From positions 1 through 64,000 of the forward strand of contig DASSGH010000051.1 of assembly GCA_035693615.1 (NCBI GenBank): 64,000 bases of DNA, given 5' to 3'. Positions 1-8,741 of this stretch are shown in pieces (positions within the stretch are counted from its first letter, which is position 1; the number at the start of each line of letters is the position of its first letter). Position numbers and translations under genes: made by a program. The notes below the pieces were generated by a model, which saw only the letters and a list, made by a program, of their open reading frames with translations, did not search any database and had not been told where the DNA came from. This stretch comes from VAZQ01 sp035693615 (lineage in GTDB: Bacteria; Pseudomonadota; Alphaproteobacteria; Rhizobiales; Xanthobacteraceae).

Positions 1-678
1 ATAGAAGCAGCGAGAGCGGCAACGACTACGATTCCGATTCTCGCAAACGACCTAGAAAGCGATCCCGTCGCCAGCCGCTATGTTGAAAGTCTCGCGCATC
101 CGGGAGGGAACCTTACGGGAATGTTTTTGGATGCCCCGTCATTGTGCGGCAAGTGGCTGCAGCAAATAGGGGACATTGTACCGAATGTAACGAAAGTCGC
201 GGTTTTGTGGGATGAGACGACCGGAAGGTATCAGCTTGATGCGATGACCGCGGCGGCAAAGGCGAGGTCGATCGACATTGTGGTCATGGAGTTTCGCGAC
301 AACGCAGGACTGGAAACGGCGCTCCAGTCGGGCCTCGCCCAAGGACCGCAAGCCGTCATTCAGCTTGGCTCTCCGCTGACGCGTCAGGCAGGTGCCCGTA
401 TCGCAGAAGTCCTGTCAGCTCGTCGTATGGCCGGAATATCGCAATTTCGAACCTTTCCCGACGGCGGCGGTCTGATGTCCTATGGGCCGGACCTCATCCA
501 ACTCTATCGCCGAACCGGTACGTTCGTTTCCAAGATTCTTCACGGTGCCCGCCCCGCCGATCTGCCCATCGAACGCCCTACCAAGTTCGAACTGGTTATC
601 AACTTGAAGACGGCCAAAGTGCTTGGCCTTGACGTCCCGGACAAGTTGCTCGCGCTCGCCGATGAGGTGATCGAGTGA
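1..678 (+). CDS. ABC transporter substrate-binding protein (PF04392 type), 5' end cut by window
   Basis: The open frame runs from base 1 without a start codon, so the N-terminus lies outside the window; about 225 C-terminal residues are visible. Segments such as ESLAHPGGNLTGMF and the ending GLDVPDKLLALADEVIE are typical of the PF04392 periplasmic substrate-binding family, very numerous in rhizobia and often of unknown ligand. The protein should bind a small solute in the periplasm and deliver it to an ABC permease, but no permease or ATPase gene lies next to it here. Its stop overlaps the GTG of a decayed second copy in a GTGA junction, so the two were once a tandem pair. Family is secure; substrate is unknown. 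Confidence 0.85.
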   Translation: MEAARAATTTIPILANDLESDPVASRYVESLAHPGGNLTGMFLDAPSLCGKWLQQIGDIVPNVTKVAVLWDETTGRYQLDAMTAAAKARSIDIVVMEFRDNAGLETALQSGLAQGPQAVIQLGSPLTRQAGARIAEVLSARRMAGISQFRTFPDGGGLMSYGPDLIQLYRRTGTFVSKILHGARPADLPIERPTKFELVINLKTAKVLGLDVPDKLLALADEVIE

Positions 679-743
679 AACGCCGCGCGTTCATGGCGCT
701 CGCCGGCGGCGCAGTCGGCGGCTTGTTTTGCACGCGGCGGTGA
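675..743 (+). pseudogene. Remnant of a second PF04392 receptor gene (signal peptide only)
   Basis: GTG at 675 overlaps the upstream stop and opens a 22-codon frame reading VKRRAFMALAGGAVGGLF, the twin-arginine-like leader that normally begins PF04392 receptors (compare MKRREFI..LLGGAA). It then ends at TGA 741-743, and nothing downstream continues the family before the oppositely oriented rpsD at 773. Seen: leader plus stop. Inferred: the body of a tandem paralog was deleted up to the rpsD 3' boundary. Confidence 0.6.
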
Positions 744-746
744 GCG

Positions 747-770
747 TGCGGGCGATCTTGAACGCCCGCA
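747..770 (-). terminator. Possible rpsD terminator hairpin
   Basis: Bases 747-754 (TGCGGGCG) pair perfectly with 763-770 (CGCCCGCA) around an 8-base loop, three bases after the rpsD stop on the minus strand. There is no T-run after the stem, so termination efficiency is doubtful. Confidence 0.35.
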
Positions 771-772
771 GA

Positions 773-1390
773 TCAGCGTGAATAGAACTCGACCACGAGG
801 TGCGGCTCCATCTGCACGGGATAGGGCACCTCGGTGAGCTGCGGGATGCGCGTGAGCTTGGCCGTCATTTTCGAGTGGTCGACCTCGATGTAATCCGGCA
901 CGTCGCGCTCGGCCAGGCCGACGGCCTCGAGCACGATCGCCAGCTGCTTCGATTGGTCCTTGACTTCGATGACGTCGCCGACCTTTACGCGATAGCTCGC
1001 GATGGTCACGCGCCGGCCGTTCACCTTGATGTGGCCGTGGCTGATGAACTGGCGCGCGGCGAACACCGTGGGCACGAGCTTTGCCCGATAGACCATGGCG
1101 TCGAGTCGGCGCTCGAGGAGCGCGATCATGTGGGCTCCGGAATCCCCCTTCATGCGAATTGCCTCGGCATAGATGCCGCGGAATTGGCGCTCGGAGATGT
1201 TGCCGTAATAGCCCCGCAGCTTCTGCTTGGCGCGCAATTGCACGCCGTAATCGGAGAGCTTGCCCTTGCGGCGCTGGCCGTGCTGGCCGGGACCATATTC
1301 GCGGCGGTTGACGGGGCTCTTCGGGCGGCCCCAAACGTTCTGCCCCATACGGCGGTCGATCTTGTATTTCGCCTCGTGGCGCTTGGTCAT
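773..1390 (-). CDS. rpsD: 30S ribosomal protein S4
   Basis: A 205-residue protein, the usual length for bacterial S4. It starts MTKRHEAKYKIDRRMGQNVW and carries the GPGQHGQRRKGKLSDYG motif of the N-terminal domain, then an S4 RNA-binding domain (about residues 95-155) with ARQFISHGHIKVNGRRV. S4 is a primary 16S rRNA-binding protein that nucleates assembly of the small-subunit body. The frame stays open another 57 codons upstream, but that extension is low-complexity and unlike S4. ATG at 1390 with an AGAGGA ribosome site just upstream matches the family start. It stands alone rather than in the alpha ribosomal operon, as in other rhizobia. Confidence 0.97.
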   Translation of the reverse strand: MTKRHEAKYKIDRRMGQNVWGRPKSPVNRREYGPGQHGQRRKGKLSDYGVQLRAKQKLRGYYGNISERQFRGIYAEAIRMKGDSGAHMIALLERRLDAMVYRAKLVPTVFAARQFISHGHIKVNGRRVTIASYRVKVGDVIEVKDQSKQLAIVLEAVGLAERDVPDYIEVDHSKMTAKLTRIPQLTEVPYPVQMEPHLVVEFYSR

Positions 1391-1626
1391 CGCGTCCTCT
1401 TGTCTTGCTTGTTCGAGGATCGCGCCCTCCTCTGTCCCGGCTTGCCGGAACCGACAGGTCTTGGCCGAAGCGCCGGACAAGACCGCGGGTCGCGAAACGC
1501 AGCGCAGGCCCGAAGGCCCGCGCGGCGCCGGGGTTCTAGGGGCAAAGCGGCACCGAGTCAAACCCGTCTCGTCGAGGGAAAGACCACGCCATCTCTGGGG
1601 GCAGCGCGCGTCGGCGGGCGACGGCC

Positions 1627-1947
1627 TTACTCGATCTCCTGATAGACGTCGATTTCAACGGACCCGGGAAACAGCGACCGCCACGTCTGCATCGAGGCCT
1701 GCATGCGCGGATCGCTGGCGACGCGCTGGCGGTTGAGCTCGATGAACTCGTGGGTTTCGTATTCGATTTCGTGCACGAACCGCCCCGGGTCGTCGACGTT
1801 TTGCAGGAGGCGCATGCGCCGGGCGCCGAAGGCCTCGTAGAACGGCGCGGTCGATTTCAACAGCGAGACGAGTTGGTCGGAATTGGCCGCCGGCAGCGTG
1901 AACTTGAACTGAACGGTCCGCCGCACCGTTTGTGAATCGCTTGCCAT
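1627..1947 (-). CDS. Small conserved protein, probable dimeric alpha-beta barrel fold
   Basis: A 106-residue soluble protein beginning MASDSQTVRRTVQFKFTLPA, with a GGAGGGG ribosome site 8 bases before ATG 1947. The pattern of a beta strand, a helix (SDQLVSLLKSTAPFYEAFG), RMRLLQNVDDPGRFVHEIEYE and a late EIDVYQEI strand resembles the ferredoxin-like dimeric barrel of the antibiotic-biosynthesis-monooxygenase and stress-response group. No catalytic residue can be named. It lies between murI and rpsD on the same strand, with 107 and 236 bp gaps. Existence as a gene is well supported; the fold is inference and function is unknown. Confidence 0.75.
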   Translation of the reverse strand: MASDSQTVRRTVQFKFTLPAANSDQLVSLLKSTAPFYEAFGARRMRLLQNVDDPGRFVHEIEYETHEFIELNRQRVASDPRMQASMQTWRSLFPGSVEIDVYQEIE

Positions 1948-2054
1948 TTATGCGCCCCTCCGCAGGACCTTGACCCGGAGGGATGCTAAAGCGGTTTTCG
2001 CCGCGTTGAAATCAGAAACCGCGGCCGCGGGGCGCTCGGCCGCATGTTGTGGGT

Positions 2055-2834
2055 TCAGCCAGCAATGCCGAAGCGCGTGAGCGCCGCTGCGAGTGTGGCC
2101 GAAGACGGGCGACCGGAGGTGAACACGATGTGCGCGGGAGCCGGCAGCTTCGCGCTCGCTGCCGGGCCGATCAGCCCGACGACGCGGCGCGCGATCGCAG
2201 GCGCCGGATCGACGTAGGTCACCGGCCAAGGCGCAAGCCGCTCGAGGCGGTCGAGCAGCAGGGGATAGTGCGTGCAGGCGAGCACGACCGTGTCCGTGCG
2301 CCGTCCGTCGGCGTCGACGAAGCACGGCGCAAGCTCGCGCGCGATCAGCTCATCCGCAACCGGCGTGCCGTTGAGCTCGTCCTCCGCGAAGCGGGCGAGC
2401 CGGGCCGAGCCGACGAGGACGACGTCGCTGCCGTTGGCGAAGTCGCGGATCAGCGCACGGGTATATTCGCGGCTGACGGTCGCCTCGGTGCCGAGCACCG
2501 CCACGCGCTTCGTGTGCGAGATGGCGCAGGCCGGCTTGATCGCCGGCACGGTGCCGACGAAAGGCACGCTGAAGCGCGTACGCAAATGCGCCAGCACCAG
2601 CGTCGAGGCGGTATTGCAGGCGATGACCACGAGATCGGGTCGATGTGCCGCAATTAGCTCGCCCATGAGCGCGCCGACGCGCGCGACGAGCGCATCCTCG
2701 GGGTGGCTGCCATAGGGAAAGAAGGCGTCATCGGCGACATAGACGTAGCTCGCGTCGGGCCGCGCCTTCGCCACTTCGCGAAAAACCGTGAGGCCGCCGA
2801 GGCCCGAGTCGAAGACGAGGATGGCGGTTGCCAC
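2055..2834 (-). CDS. murI: Glutamate racemase
   Basis: A 259-residue cytoplasmic enzyme interconverting L- and D-glutamate to supply D-Glu for peptidoglycan. The N-terminal motif FDSGLGGL (residues 8-15) carries the first acid/base Asp. The two catalytic cysteines are visible as C73 in ACNTAS and C187 in ACTHYP. Length matches the family (about 260-280). ATG 2834 begins MATAILVFDSGLGG, leaving only a few residues before the first motif, so the start is well fixed. It is the middle gene of a loosely spaced minus-strand series purB, murI, small protein, rpsD. Confidence 0.96.
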   Translation of the reverse strand: MATAILVFDSGLGGLTVFREVAKARPDASYVYVADDAFFPYGSHPEDALVARVGALMGELIAAHRPDLVVIACNTASTLVLAHLRTRFSVPFVGTVPAIKPACAISHTKRVAVLGTEATVSREYTRALIRDFANGSDVVLVGSARLARFAEDELNGTPVADELIARELAPCFVDADGRRTDTVVLACTHYPLLLDRLERLAPWPVTYVDPAPAIARRVVGLIGPAASAKLPAPAHIVFTSGRPSSATLAAALTRFGIAG

Positions 2835-2892
2835 GCGAAGACCCTCGTTAGCACCGCCGGGTCATATGCCACAAATAGGGCGCGCACATGGT

Positions 2893-2996
2893 GCGCTCCC
2901 TCTCCTCTTTAGGGGGAGGGTCAGGGTGTGGGGTTGCCCGGCAAAACTGAGCAGCCCTTCCCCCGCGGGAGAGGGCACGAGCGGCGAGGGTGCGCC
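2893..2996. repeat. GC-rich intergenic palindromic repeat (CCCTCTCC...GGGAGGG type)
   Basis: Between purB and murI the sequence holds two imperfect hairpins: CCCTCTCC paired with GGGGGAGGG near 2898-2920, and CCCTTCCC paired with GGGAGAGGG near 2955-2975. A similar C-rich/G-rich motif with a GGGAGGGG core occurs at 33945-34008. This style of dispersed palindrome is common between genes in Bradyrhizobium relatives. No coding potential is evident. Confidence 0.5.
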
Positions 2997-3014
2997 TGTA
3001 AATGAACAGTTAAT

Positions 3015-4355
3015 CTAGCCCGGCATGCGCCCGCGTTCAGGCTTGGCCGCAGCCTTGCCGAACACCCGCTCGAAAATCGTGTCGACGTGCTTGAGATGGT
3101 GGCCGAGGTCGAAGTTTTCCTTGAGCTCGGCCGCGCTGAGATGTTTGCGCACGTCGGTGTCGGCCATGAGCAAGGCGAGGAAATCGCCCTCGCCCTGCCA
3201 TGCCCGCATGGCGTTGCGCTGGACCATCGCGTAGGCCTCTTCGCGCGCGACGCCTTTTTGCGTGAGCGCGATGAGCACGCGTTGCGAATGGATCAGGCCG
3301 CCGAGCCGCTCCAGGTTCTTCGACATGTTGGCGGGATAGACGACGAGCTTGTCGATGATCGTGGCGAGACGCGCGAGCGCGAAATCGAGCGTCGTGGTCG
3401 CATCGGGGCCGATCATGCGTTCGACGGAGGAATGCGAGATGTCGCGTTCGTGCCAGAGCGCCACGTTCTCCAGCGCCGGCGTCACAAAGGCGCGCACCAT
3501 GCGGGCAAGGCCGGTGACGTTTTCCGAGAGAACGGGATTGCGCTTGTGCGGCATGGCGGAGGAGCCCTTCTGCCCTGCGGAGAAGAACTCCTCGGCCTCC
3601 AGCACCTCGGTGCGCTGCAGATGGCGAATCTCGGTGGCGAGCCGCTCGACCGAGGAGCCGATTACGCCTAGCGTGGCGAAATACATCGCGTGCCGGTCGC
3701 GCGGAATGATCTGAGTGGAGACCGGCTCGACGGCGAGCCCCATCGCCTTGGCGACGTGCTCCTCGACCCGCGGATCCACTTGCGCGAAGGTGCCGACCGC
3801 TCCGGAGATGGCGCAGGTCGCCACGTCCGTGCGCGCGCAAATGAGCCGTTCCTTGGCGCGGAAGAACTCGGCATAGGCGTAGGCGAGCTTGACGCCGAAG
3901 GTCGTCGGTTCGGCGTGGATACCGTGCGAGCGGCCGATGGTCGGCGTCATCTTGTGCTCGAAGGCGCGCCGTCGCAGCGCGGCGAGCAGCGCATCGATGT
4001 CGCCGATCAACAGATCGGCGGCGCGCACCAACTGCACGTTGAGGCAGGTGTCGAGCACGTCCGAGGAGGTCATACCCTGGTGCACGAAACGCGCCTGCGG
4101 GCCGACGATCTCGGCGAGATGGGTGAGGAAGGCGATGACGTCGTGCTTGACCTCGCGCTCGATCTCCTCGATGCGGGCGACGTCGAACTTGGCATCCTTG
4201 CCTTTGGCCCAGATCTCCTGGGCCGCGGCCTTGGGAATGACGCCAAGTTCGGCCATGGCGTCGGCCGCATGCGCCTCGATCTCGAACCAGATGCGGTAGC
4301 GCGTCTGCGGATCCCAAATCGCGGCCATTTGCGGCCGAGTGTAGCGCGGGATCAT
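3015..4355 (-). CDS. purB: Adenylosuccinate lyase
   Basis: A 446-residue member of the fumarase/aspartase superfamily. It cleaves SAICAR to AICAR and adenylosuccinate to AMP in purine synthesis. The signature GSSAMPHKRNP is present at about residues 264-274 and supplies the flexible catalytic serine loop. TSSDVLDTCLNVQL (around 95-108) and GRSHGIHAEPTTFG (around 142-155, catalytic His) are also seen. The start MIPRYTRPQMAAIWDPQTRY matches alphaproteobacterial PurB. It is followed after 180 bp by murI on the same strand. Confidence 0.97.
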   Translation of the reverse strand: MIPRYTRPQMAAIWDPQTRYRIWFEIEAHAADAMAELGVIPKAAAQEIWAKGKDAKFDVARIEEIEREVKHDVIAFLTHLAEIVGPQARFVHQGMTSSDVLDTCLNVQLVRAADLLIGDIDALLAALRRRAFEHKMTPTIGRSHGIHAEPTTFGVKLAYAYAEFFRAKERLICARTDVATCAISGAVGTFAQVDPRVEEHVAKAMGLAVEPVSTQIIPRDRHAMYFATLGVIGSSVERLATEIRHLQRTEVLEAEEFFSAGQKGSSAMPHKRNPVLSENVTGLARMVRAFVTPALENVALWHERDISHSSVERMIGPDATTTLDFALARLATIIDKLVVYPANMSKNLERLGGLIHSQRVLIALTQKGVAREEAYAMVQRNAMRAWQGEGDFLALLMADTDVRKHLSAAELKENFDLGHHLKHVDTIFERVFGKAAAKPERGRMPG

Positions 4356-4426
4356 GGGCAGCCCTGGCAGCTCATGAACGGCGCTGTAGCAGATCGTGGC
4401 GGCAAGCTCAATTCGCCACCCCTACT

Positions 4427-4804
4427 TCAGATCGCAGCCCCGTAAAGCGCCTCGCCTCTGATCTGTCGTCCTTCTGGCGCGAACTGCATGATCTCGCAGG
4501 CGCGTTTGCGCTCGCCGTTGAGATTGGCCTCATAAACGACGTTCAATTCGCGCCGGCGTTCGTCCCAGTTCGCGTGATCGAGCTTGAATTCCAAAGTCGA
4601 GATGCGAGCGAGCGCCGTCCGCCAGTAATCCCCGATCTCTTTCCTGTTTCGAAGCACCGAATGGCCGACGAACTTCTCTGCGGCCGGGCTCACGAACTCC
4701 GCATCATCGGCGAAATGCGCCAACACGGCGTCAACGTCCCGCCGATTCCAGGCAGCGATCCAAGTCTCGGCAAAGAGCATCATCGAGTCGTAAGTCATCC
4801 GCAT
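4427..4804 (-). CDS. NTF2-like (SnoaL-type) protein
   Basis: A 125-residue single-domain protein. Helix AETWIAAWNRRDVDAVLAHF followed by DDAEFVSP is the opening of the nuclear-transport-factor-2-like / SnoaL fold, a cone-shaped barrel used by small isomerases, hydratases and orphan binding proteins. Catalytic residues cannot be assigned. The start at 4804 (MRMTYDS) has a GGAGA site about 6 bases upstream; an ATG two codons later is possible. It stands alone between purB and the MscS gene. Fold call is fairly strong; function is unknown. Confidence 0.78.
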   Translation of the reverse strand: MRMTYDSMMLFAETWIAAWNRRDVDAVLAHFADDAEFVSPAAEKFVGHSVLRNRKEIGDYWRTALARISTLEFKLDHANWDERRRELNVVYEANLNGERKRACEIMQFAPEGRQIRGEALYGAAI

Positions 4805-4998
4805 AAGCTGTCTCCGGTTACGATGGCTTGGACCATGACCATTATCCGGCCAGAGTCAGGTGCCGGGGTAAAATCCCCGCCGCGTAGGTCAAATGATCGT
4901 TATCTTCATATCGTCAAATTGCATTCGATCCCCACCAGCCGAGGCCAGCTTGGAGGATATCCGGTTGATGAGGACTAGTCGTAAGTCCCGGAAATGGC

Positions 4999-7572
4999 TT
5001 AGGCGGCGGGACTGGCGGCTTGTTTCCTGATCCCAGGTGCCTTGCCGTTCCCCGAGCCGTTTCCCTTGGAGCCCGACGCATATTCGGCGGCCGCCTCCCG
5101 CAGCCAATCCAGGCTCTGCGACGTGACGTCCGTCTGCCGCTGTTGAGACGGCATGAGGAGCCCGGCTTCGGTGAAGGCATCGAGGATGGCGAATCGCAGG
5201 TCCGTGCTCGTGCTGCCACTTTTGTCCAGATCGTCGACAAACGCGTAGAGTTTGAAGTTGAGAGTGTCTGCGCCGAAATCAAAATCGACGGAAGGCGCGG
5301 GCATCGTCATGACATTGGGATTGTCTTGCGCGACCTTGAGAAGCGTCGCCCTGACCTTACGTGCATCGCAGCCGTAGCCCACGCTGATCGGGATCACAAT
5401 GCGGCGGGTATTGTCCCGAAGGGTCCAATTCTTCACCTTTTCGGTGATGAAGCAGGAATTCGGAATGAGAACGCGGGCTCGCTCGGAGGTCTCGACCTCG
5501 GTCGAACGAACGCTGATTTTGCGCACATAGCCCTCTTCGCCACCGACAACCACCAAGTCACCAACCTTTACCGGCCGCTCCGCCAAGAGGATCAGGCCAG
5601 ACACGAAATTGTTGACCACGGTTTGCAGGCCGAAACCGATACCGACGGAGAACGCCCCGGCCAGGATGGCTAGATTGGAAAGGTTGAAGCCGGCATAGGA
5701 TAACGCAGCAAGCGCCGCGATCACGATGCCGATATAGCCCACGCCGATGCGGATCGAGTCCCGCACACCGCCAGAAATCCCGGCCGGCTTGAGGACTCGC
5801 GCGTCGAGCCAGCTTTGGAACAGCCGTGCGGCGCCATAAGCCAGGCCGAACACGATGATCGAAGCGAGCAGGACGGCAACCGATATTTGCGTATTTCCAA
5901 TACGGAAGCCGAAGAAGAGCTGACTATACCAGTCGTAGATGTCGGGCCACCGGTAACCCCACTGCAGCAGGATGAGGGGGACCGAAAGCACGACGACCGC
6001 AAACTTGAGAAACAGGCCGATGGGCAGTACGAGCTGTTCACGACGCTGCTTTTCTAGGCCGGCTCTTTTTTTGAGCCAACGGCCCGTTGCGGTGCTGTCG
6101 TCGCCCAGGCCCTGCACGAAGCCATCCACCCACAGCATCAGCAGATAGACAAGCGCCAGGATGGAGCCGGTGACGATCAGCTGCTGCGCCAGGAAGCGGG
6201 AGAGCGCTAGGTAGCCACCTAGTGCACACGCAACGATCGCGGCGACAGTGATCCAAATAGGGATGCGCAGCGCGTTGAGCCATCGCAGCGATGGCATTCC
6301 GTCCGGATGCTGTGCGTCCAGCCGGGTCAGAAGGATGGCGACGACGAGTCCGGCCAGGAGTAGACTTGAAGGGAATGCCACCGCCACCGTCAGCGCGAAC
6401 GGGGCCTGCGCAAGACGGGTGACGACGTAAAGCAACGTCGTAACGCCGTAAACAATCGCCAGCGTCAGGACGAGGCCGCAAATGCGTGCAGCGGCACGAT
6501 CGGAAGCAGGCATCAACCGCCACTGCGATGACCGCGGTGCGAACACCGTGGTGACAAGCGCATTAACAGCGAAAATAATGATGATGGATTGCGCGGTCGA
6601 GTAGAAGATCCAGTCGACGCGTTCGGGCAGCGCCTGCGCCTCGGCGATCATGCCGTACAGGAACATGATTGGCGCCACGATCGGCAATATCCGCAGCAAG
6701 ATAACGCCGGCCGCGGATGACGCCCGCCGCCAGAAGGGCGGCTCGCCCTCATGTTGCCAGCGTCGCAGCCGGCGCACGCCGTGCCACGCCGCAAGCGTCA
6801 ACACAACCCAGAGCAGGAGAGCTTCAAACGCAATGAGCAAGACCTCGTCCTGATCGCGGACGTTGTCCCACCAATCGGTCACCATGCCGCGAATGCGGCT
6901 CGTCGCGGAGGGCACGTAGTCCGGCAGCCTTGCCCAAGTCTGGTACGAATAAATGCCCGGCACGGGCTGGAACAGGCTGGTCGCAAAATTCTTTCGGCGA
7001 ATGTCCTGGATGCTGTTGATGAGCTGGTCGATCCGCAGATTGGCGGAGGGGGCCGCAGCTTGACCTGCCGATAACACCCCGAAGAGGTAATTGAGCTCGG
7101 CCCGATTGAGGGCAGCTTGTTCCGGCTCCGGCGGTTGACCAGCGGCCGGCGACGGACCTAGGAGGGCCACCTGATCTTTAGCGGCCGCGAGCGGGGGCTC
7201 GAGACGTTTTGAGAAATCTTCGATCTCGGCGCGGACGCGCTGGAGCGCATCGCGAAGTTGGTTTAGCTCCGAATAGCGCAGGCGTGGCTTTTTGAGAGCG
7301 CTGTCCACGCGGTCAAGTTCGTTTTGCCATCCTTTAATCGCCGTCTCGATGTTGACGCCGACGTCCCGGTTCGCGCGCGCCGTGATTTCAGCGATGTCGA
7401 TCTTTGGACCGGCCGGAGCCGCCGGCTGGGCAGTAGCAGTCGGAACGGAGCCCGCTTGCGACGCGGGATTTGGCGCTGCCGGCGGCTGTGCGGTTTGGGC
7501 GGCAGCGCCGGCCATGCCTAGCAACAGAACGGCCACCAAAGTGCGCGCAATATCTCCAAATCGGTCGATCAT
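4999..7572 (-). CDS. Large mechanosensitive channel of the MscS family with periplasmic domain
   Basis: A protein of about 857 residues. ATG 7572 gives a signal peptide (MIDRFGDIARTLVAVLLLGMAGAAAQ), so the longer frame starting at 7668 was not chosen. A Pro/Ala-rich linker and helical periplasmic segment resembling DUF3772 follow (to about 200), then about ten membrane segments. The MscS pore helix and beta domain sit near residues 620-800, with GIGFGLQTVVNNFVSGLI and LLAERPVKVGDLVVVGG. The architecture is that of large MscK/YbdG-like channels that release solutes on hypo-osmotic shock. It is flanked by unrelated genes. Family is secure; channel gating is inferred. Confidence 0.92.
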   Translation of the reverse strand: MIDRFGDIARTLVAVLLLGMAGAAAQTAQPPAAPNPASQAGSVPTATAQPAAPAGPKIDIAEITARANRDVGVNIETAIKGWQNELDRVDSALKKPRLRYSELNQLRDALQRVRAEIEDFSKRLEPPLAAAKDQVALLGPSPAAGQPPEPEQAALNRAELNYLFGVLSAGQAAAPSANLRIDQLINSIQDIRRKNFATSLFQPVPGIYSYQTWARLPDYVPSATSRIRGMVTDWWDNVRDQDEVLLIAFEALLLWVVLTLAAWHGVRRLRRWQHEGEPPFWRRASSAAGVILLRILPIVAPIMFLYGMIAEAQALPERVDWIFYSTAQSIIIIFAVNALVTTVFAPRSSQWRLMPASDRAAARICGLVLTLAIVYGVTTLLYVVTRLAQAPFALTVAVAFPSSLLLAGLVVAILLTRLDAQHPDGMPSLRWLNALRIPIWITVAAIVACALGGYLALSRFLAQQLIVTGSILALVYLLMLWVDGFVQGLGDDSTATGRWLKKRAGLEKQRREQLVLPIGLFLKFAVVVLSVPLILLQWGYRWPDIYDWYSQLFFGFRIGNTQISVAVLLASIIVFGLAYGAARLFQSWLDARVLKPAGISGGVRDSIRIGVGYIGIVIAALAALSYAGFNLSNLAILAGAFSVGIGFGLQTVVNNFVSGLILLAERPVKVGDLVVVGGEEGYVRKISVRSTEVETSERARVLIPNSCFITEKVKNWTLRDNTRRIVIPISVGYGCDARKVRATLLKVAQDNPNVMTMPAPSVDFDFGADTLNFKLYAFVDDLDKSGSTSTDLRFAILDAFTEAGLLMPSQQRQTDVTSQSLDWLREAAAEYASGSKGNGSGNGKAPGIRKQAASPAA

Positions 7573-7763
7573 CGGCTGCCCCCTGACGGGTAATCCCCTC
7601 AGCCGTCGCTTAACGATCGATGGCGTGGACAATAAGGCAAATGGACGGTTTTGCCGGCCCACCGGCACGGAGATGGCTCAGCCCCGGTGGTATTCTTTAG
7701 CCTCAATCCGAGTTCCATCCGGTCTGCCCGAACGCGGGGATGCCGGCGATTTAGAAGTAGCCG

Positions 7764-8741
7764 CTACTCGCTCGCGAGGCGCGCGCGATCGTGCGGAGCC
7801 GTGTAATCGACCGGCGTCCCCTTGGGAACGATGCCGCTCGGATTGATGCGCGCAATCGACCAATAATTGATCACGTAGTAGCGCGCCTTCACCGTCTCGG
7901 CGATGCCGGGCATCTGATAAAGCTCGCGCATGTAGTTTGCGAGATTGGGATAGTCGGCGATGCGCTGCTTGTTGCAGCGAAACAGCGAGAAATACGCGAC
8001 GTCGAAGCGCACCAGCGTGGGAAAGAGCCGCCAATCGGCCTCGGTGAGCGTGCCGCCGAGCAGATAGCGCCGCCGCGCAAGCCGCCCGTCGAGCTCGTCG
8101 AGCGTGGCGAACAGCGCGTCGTAGGCGGCCTCGTAGGCGGCTTGCGACTTGGCGAAACCGCAGCGGTAGACGCCGTTGTTCACGTTCGCATAGATCGTCT
8201 CGTTGAGGCGATCGATCTCGGCGCGCAACGGCTGCGGGTAAAAGTCCGTGCCGTCGCCGGCGACGCCGGCGAACTCGCTGTTCAACATGCGGATGATTTC
8301 CGAGGACTCGTTGTTGACGATCCGCCCGGTCTTTTTGTCCCACAGCGTCGGCACGGTGACCTTGCCGGTGTAGCGGGGATCGCTCGCGCTATAGGCCTGG
8401 TGCAGATAACGGAAGCCGTTGACCGTGTCGGGCGTGCAGTCCGGAAACGCAGGATCGTCTTCGAACGTCCATCCCTGCTGCCGCAGCCCGGGAATCGCAT
8501 AGGCGACGCTGATCGCGTCCTTGAGGTTCTTGATCGTGCGGTAGATCAGCGTGCGATGGGCCCACGGACAGCCGTGCGCGACGTAGAGATGGTAGCGCCC
8601 CGCCTCCGCCTTGAAGCCGGAGGAGCCGTCGGCGGTGATGCGGCCGCGGAATCGGCTGTCGGCTCGGCGGAAGTCGCCGCCGGTCCCGGTTTCCTCCGGC
8701 AGCTCGCCGTCCCGCCAGGTCCCCTCGATGAGAACGCCCAC
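7764..8741 (-). CDS. Glutathionyl-hydroquinone reductase (Xi-class glutathione transferase)
   Basis: A 325-residue enzyme of the YqjG/PcpF type that reduces glutathionyl-hydroquinones to hydroquinones with glutathione. The active-site motif GCPWAHRT has catalytic Cys at residue 58. The GST C-terminal all-alpha domain follows, with GTLTEADWRLFPTLVRFDV near 230-250. The start is GTG 8741, whose G overlaps the last base of the rpe stop (TAGTG), indicating translational coupling. Longer in-frame starts run antisense-like through rpe and were rejected. Length matches the family (about 320-330). The coupling to a pentose-phosphate enzyme has no obvious metabolic reason. Confidence 0.9.
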   Translation of the reverse strand: MGVLIEGTWRDGELPEETGTGGDFRRADSRFRGRITADGSSGFKAEAGRYHLYVAHGCPWAHRTLIYRTIKNLKDAISVAYAIPGLRQQGWTFEDDPAFPDCTPDTVNGFRYLHQAYSASDPRYTGKVTVPTLWDKKTGRIVNNESSEIIRMLNSEFAGVAGDGTDFYPQPLRAEIDRLNETIYANVNNGVYRCGFAKSQAAYEAAYDALFATLDELDGRLARRRYLLGGTLTEADWRLFPTLVRFDVAYFSLFRCNKQRIADYPNLANYMRELYQMPGIAETVKARYYVINYWSIARINPSGIVPKGTPVDYTAPHDRARLASE

